A stretch of 7,572 nucleotides of DNA from Candidatus Methanomethylophilaceae archaeon (GTDB lineage Archaea; Thermoplasmatota; Thermoplasmata; Methanomassiliicoccales; Methanomethylophilaceae): NCBI GenBank assembly GCA_017616575.1, contig JAFZXW010000213.1:1-7572 (forward strand). The letters are read 5' to 3'. Of this stretch, positions 6,219 through 7,572 are shown one piece after another (within the stretch, counting starts at the first letter, position 1; each line of letters starts with the position of its first letter). The notes beneath the pieces are model-generated. The model was not told where the DNA came from. It made no database searches and saw nothing but the letters and a program-made list of their open reading frames with translations. Position numbers and translations under genes: made by a program.

Positions 6219-7174
6219 AGGGCGTCCCTCGCCTTCAGCTCGCGAAAGAAGTCCATCGCCCTGCACTTGCACATGTGCAGCATTGCCTCGGCGTCGCCTA
6301 CGCCGGAAACCCCTGCGGCGCCCTCGTGGCCTCCGCCGACTGTGCCAGTCTCCGTACCAACGTCGCCCAGGATGGCGCCGAGGTTCAACCCTTTCCTCAC
6401 TGCGTCCTGCTTGGCCCTGGCGCTCAGGCGGAACGTCTCGTCGCGCTGGGAACCGACGATGGCGACGTCGGCGCCGGCCTCCAGGAGCGCCCTGCATACG
6501 GAGGCCTCGAAGCTCCCGGCCAGGGAGACGGCGATCAGGCAGGGGCCGATCCTCTCGAACCTCATGTGCTCCATCGACTTCAGGACGGCCACCCTCTCCG
6601 AGATGCTGTCCGGAGCCTTGGTGAGCGTCATGACCTCGTCCATGTGGATCCCGCACCTTTCCATTACGTCGGAGAAGGCGCGGAGCAGGCGGGGGTCGGC
6701 GAAGCGGAAGCCGCCGCTGTCGGTGAACATCCCGCCTAGGAGCATCAGGCCGGAGTCGCGGGGGAGCTCCGCCCCCAGGCGGTCGTACAGCTCGAGGACG
6801 ATCTCGCAGCAGGAGACGCGGGAGTCGTCCACCAGCATCGGGCGGTTCCCCCACTTGCCGCTGGGGAAGTGGTGGTCGATGACGACGGCGTCTTCCGGAA
6901 TGGGATGGTCTGTCTCCAGCTGCTCCGGGGTGGAGGTGTCGACGACCGCGACCTTGCCGTAGGCGGACAGGTCGCATTCCTCCAGGACGGCGATCCCCAT
7001 CCTCTCGGCGACGACCCTGGCGACGCGGTCCAGCCCGCCGGGGGCGTAGATGTCGGCCTCCGGAAACAGCTTGGACAAGGCGTAGGCGGAGCCGAGGGCG
7101 TCGACGTCGGCGTTCCCATGTACGAGAACGGCCTTCCTCCCGCCGCTGAGAAGGCGGGCGATCTCTTCGTGCAT
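6215..7174 (-). CDS. DHH-DHHA1 family phosphoesterase (NrnA/RecJ-like)
   Basis: A 319-residue protein of the DHH superfamily, of the short two-domain type found in NrnA-like oligoribonucleases and cyclic-dinucleotide phosphodiesterases. All Mn-binding motifs are intact: H19-G-N-A-D23-V-D25, D79 in VVDTST, DHH at 100-102 and D152 in MFTDSGGF. The C-terminal DHHA1 domain ends in the substrate-binding GGGH (280-283). There is no membrane, CBS or extra domain, so it is a soluble enzyme that probably cleaves short oligonucleotides, pAp-like or cyclic dinucleotides; which of these cannot be told. The chosen ATG at 7174 has no ribosome binding site but lies about 25 bases from a TATA-like box, suggesting a leaderless message. 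Another ATG at 7190 is in the wrong frame. As first gene of the operon, coupled to hpt, it may feed released nucleotides into purine salvage (inference). Confidence 0.92.
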   Translation of the reverse strand: MHEEIARLLSGGRKAVLVHGNADVDALGSAYALSKLFPEADIYAPGGLDRVARVVAERMGIAVLEECDLSAYGKVAVVDTSTPEQLETDHPIPEDAVVIDHHFPSGKWGNRPMLVDDSRVSCCEIVLELYDRLGAELPRDSGLMLLGGMFTDSGGFRFADPRLLRAFSDVMERCGIHMDEVMTLTKAPDSISERVAVLKSMEHMRFERIGPCLIAVSLAGSFEASVCRALLEAGADVAIVGSQRDETFRLSARAKQDAVRKGLNLGAILGDVGTETGTVGGGHEGAAGVSGVGDAEAMLHMCKCRAMDFFRELKARDAL

Positions 7175-7194
7175 GGCGGATAATCGCCATTACA

Positions 7195-7202
7195 TATTTG
7201 AG
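7195..7202 (-). promoter_or_regulatory. Archaeal TATA-like box for the DHH-hpt-permease operon
   Basis: CTCAAATA on the minus strand, within a short AT-rich stretch, is centred about 25 bases before the DHH start codon. It shares TCAAATA with the helicase promoter. Transcription would begin at about the A of the ATG. Confidence 0.45.
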
Positions 7203-7221
7203 AAGAAGGGGCTGAAGCCCC
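7203..7221 (-). terminator. Hairpin with T-rich tail after the BspA-like gene
   Basis: On the minus strand GGGGC-TTCA-GCCCC forms a perfect 5-bp stem (6 bp if the T-A pair closing a 2-base loop is counted). It begins 8 bases after the BspA-like stop codon and is followed by TTCTTCT. It resembles an intrinsic terminator that keeps the repeat-protein transcript from running into the DHH operon promoter next to it. Confidence 0.5.
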
Positions 7222-7229
7222 GGTTTTAT

Positions 7230-7572
7230 TCAGGATACGATAGTCAGAACCCCGTCGGAGCCCTCGAAAACATGTCCGGCAAGGTTCTCGATTGTCTGAG
7301 AAAGAGTGTTTCCGTAGGCGTCCTTGAACGTCACAGTGAACGGGCCATAATACATTGTCGTCAGACCCGTCCCAAAACTAACCATTTCAAGGCTATTGCT
7401 TCCGTAAAACGCTTGAGAACCGATATAAGTAACAGAATCCGGTATGATTATGGATGTTAGGGATGTGCAATAATAAAATGCCATCCCCCCGATATATGTC
7501 ACCGAATTCGGTATCTCTACACTCGTGATGAACTTGCATTCGTAAAATGAGTAGGACCATATAGAAGTGACG
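7230..7572 (-). CDS. BspA-type leucine-rich-repeat surface protein, 5' end outside window
   Basis: The last 113 residues of a larger protein are visible; the frame is open to the window edge and the real start lies beyond it (the apparent GTG start at 7502 is inside a repeat). Three 23-residue repeats of the BspA/LRR_5 type occur, e.g. VTYIGGMAFYYCTSLTSI followed by a short IPDS turn. After them comes a non-repeat tail with FKDAYGNTLSQTIENLAGH, like the C-terminal modules of secreted BspA-like proteins in gut archaea. Such proteins are usually cell-surface or secreted and are thought to bind host or microbial surfaces. No membrane anchor follows the tail. Base composition here is clearly lower in G+C (roughly 40-45% by eye) than in the rest of the window, suggesting a different origin or relaxed codon use. 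The stop is TGA at 7232-7230. Confidence 0.88.
   Translation of the reverse strand, partial: VTSIWSYSFYECKFITSVEIPNSVTYIGGMAFYYCTSLTSIIIPDSVTYIGSQAFYGSNSLEMVSFGTGLTTMYYGPFTVTFKDAYGNTLSQTIENLAGHVFEGSDGVLTIVS
7365..7571 (-). repeat. Three tandem 23-residue LRR_5 repeats (69 bp each)
   Basis: Units at 7571-7503, 7502-7434 and 7433-7365 each begin VT-I and contain F-Y followed by a hydrophobic run. Units 1 and 2 share VT-I, the SFYEC/AFYYC core and IP-S at the end; unit 3 is degenerate at its end (MVSFGTG), as is common for the last repeat of an array. Confidence 0.85.

Noticed and set aside
6219..7190. Upstream extension of the hpt frame
   Set aside because: This part overlaps the DHH gene in another frame and reads as low-complexity Arg/Pro/Gly; only the part from TTG 6218 matches the Hpt family.
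7208..7228. Plus-strand terminator reading of the GGGGC hairpin followed by GGTTTTATT
   Set aside because: No plus-strand gene ends nearby; the minus-strand reading fits the BspA-like 3' end.
7173..7460. Plus-strand frame of 95 codons antisense to the BspA-like gene
   Set aside because: The opposite strand has clear 23-residue repeats, and this frame has no ribosome binding site or recognisable content.
1..7572. tRNA, rRNA, CRISPR array, insertion sequence or prophage signals
   Set aside because: No cloverleaf-like stretch, evenly spaced direct repeats, transposase or integrase, or terminal inverted repeats were seen on reading both strands.

Overview
The window looks like GC-rich archaeal chromosome, most likely from a methanogen-related euryarchaeon of the Methanomassiliicoccales (Methanomethylophilaceae-like) type. 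Four observations support this, and the assignment is an inference. (1) The hypoxanthine phosphoribosyltransferase is of the archaeal Hpt type. (2) There is a lone archaeal TctA-type membrane protein. (3) Promoters look like archaeal TATA boxes about 25 bases upstream of probable transcript starts. (4) A lower-GC BspA-type leucine-rich-repeat surface protein sits at the right edge, a gene class common in gut archaea. All six stop codons that can be read are TGA.

Left region (1-3841, minus strand). A 1206-residue protein runs from 3841 down to 221. It combines an N-terminal HRDC domain, a DUF4011-like segment, a superfamily 1 (Upf1-like) helicase with all main motifs, and a C-terminal PD-(D/E)XK-like (MTES_1575/Vsr-like) nuclease domain. 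Nine bases after its stop, in the same frame, begins a heavy-metal-associated (HMA) domain protein that runs off the left edge. It is either a small copper chaperone or the start of a metal-transporting P-type ATPase.

Middle (3842-4357). A 111-base divergent gap holds a promoter for each direction. On the plus strand lies a FlK-like hotdog thioesterase with an intact Thr/Glu/His triad. Its 3' end overlaps the 3' end of the convergent membrane gene by 38 bases.

Right region (4320-7174, minus strand). A three-gene unit reads DHH-family phosphoesterase, then hpt (starting on TTG inside a 4-base TTGA overlap), then, after 45 bases, a 429-residue TctA-family permease. The first two plausibly act together: the phosphoesterase would release nucleotides and Hpt would salvage purine bases. 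The permease substrate is unknown.

Right edge (7203-7572). A terminator-like hairpin separates this operon from the 3' end of a BspA-like repeat protein. Base composition drops sharply there by eye.

No tRNA, rRNA, CRISPR array, insertion sequence or attachment site was seen. The most interesting object is the HRDC-DUF4011-helicase-nuclease fusion, a candidate nucleic-acid-processing or defence protein, although none of its visible neighbours is a defence gene.
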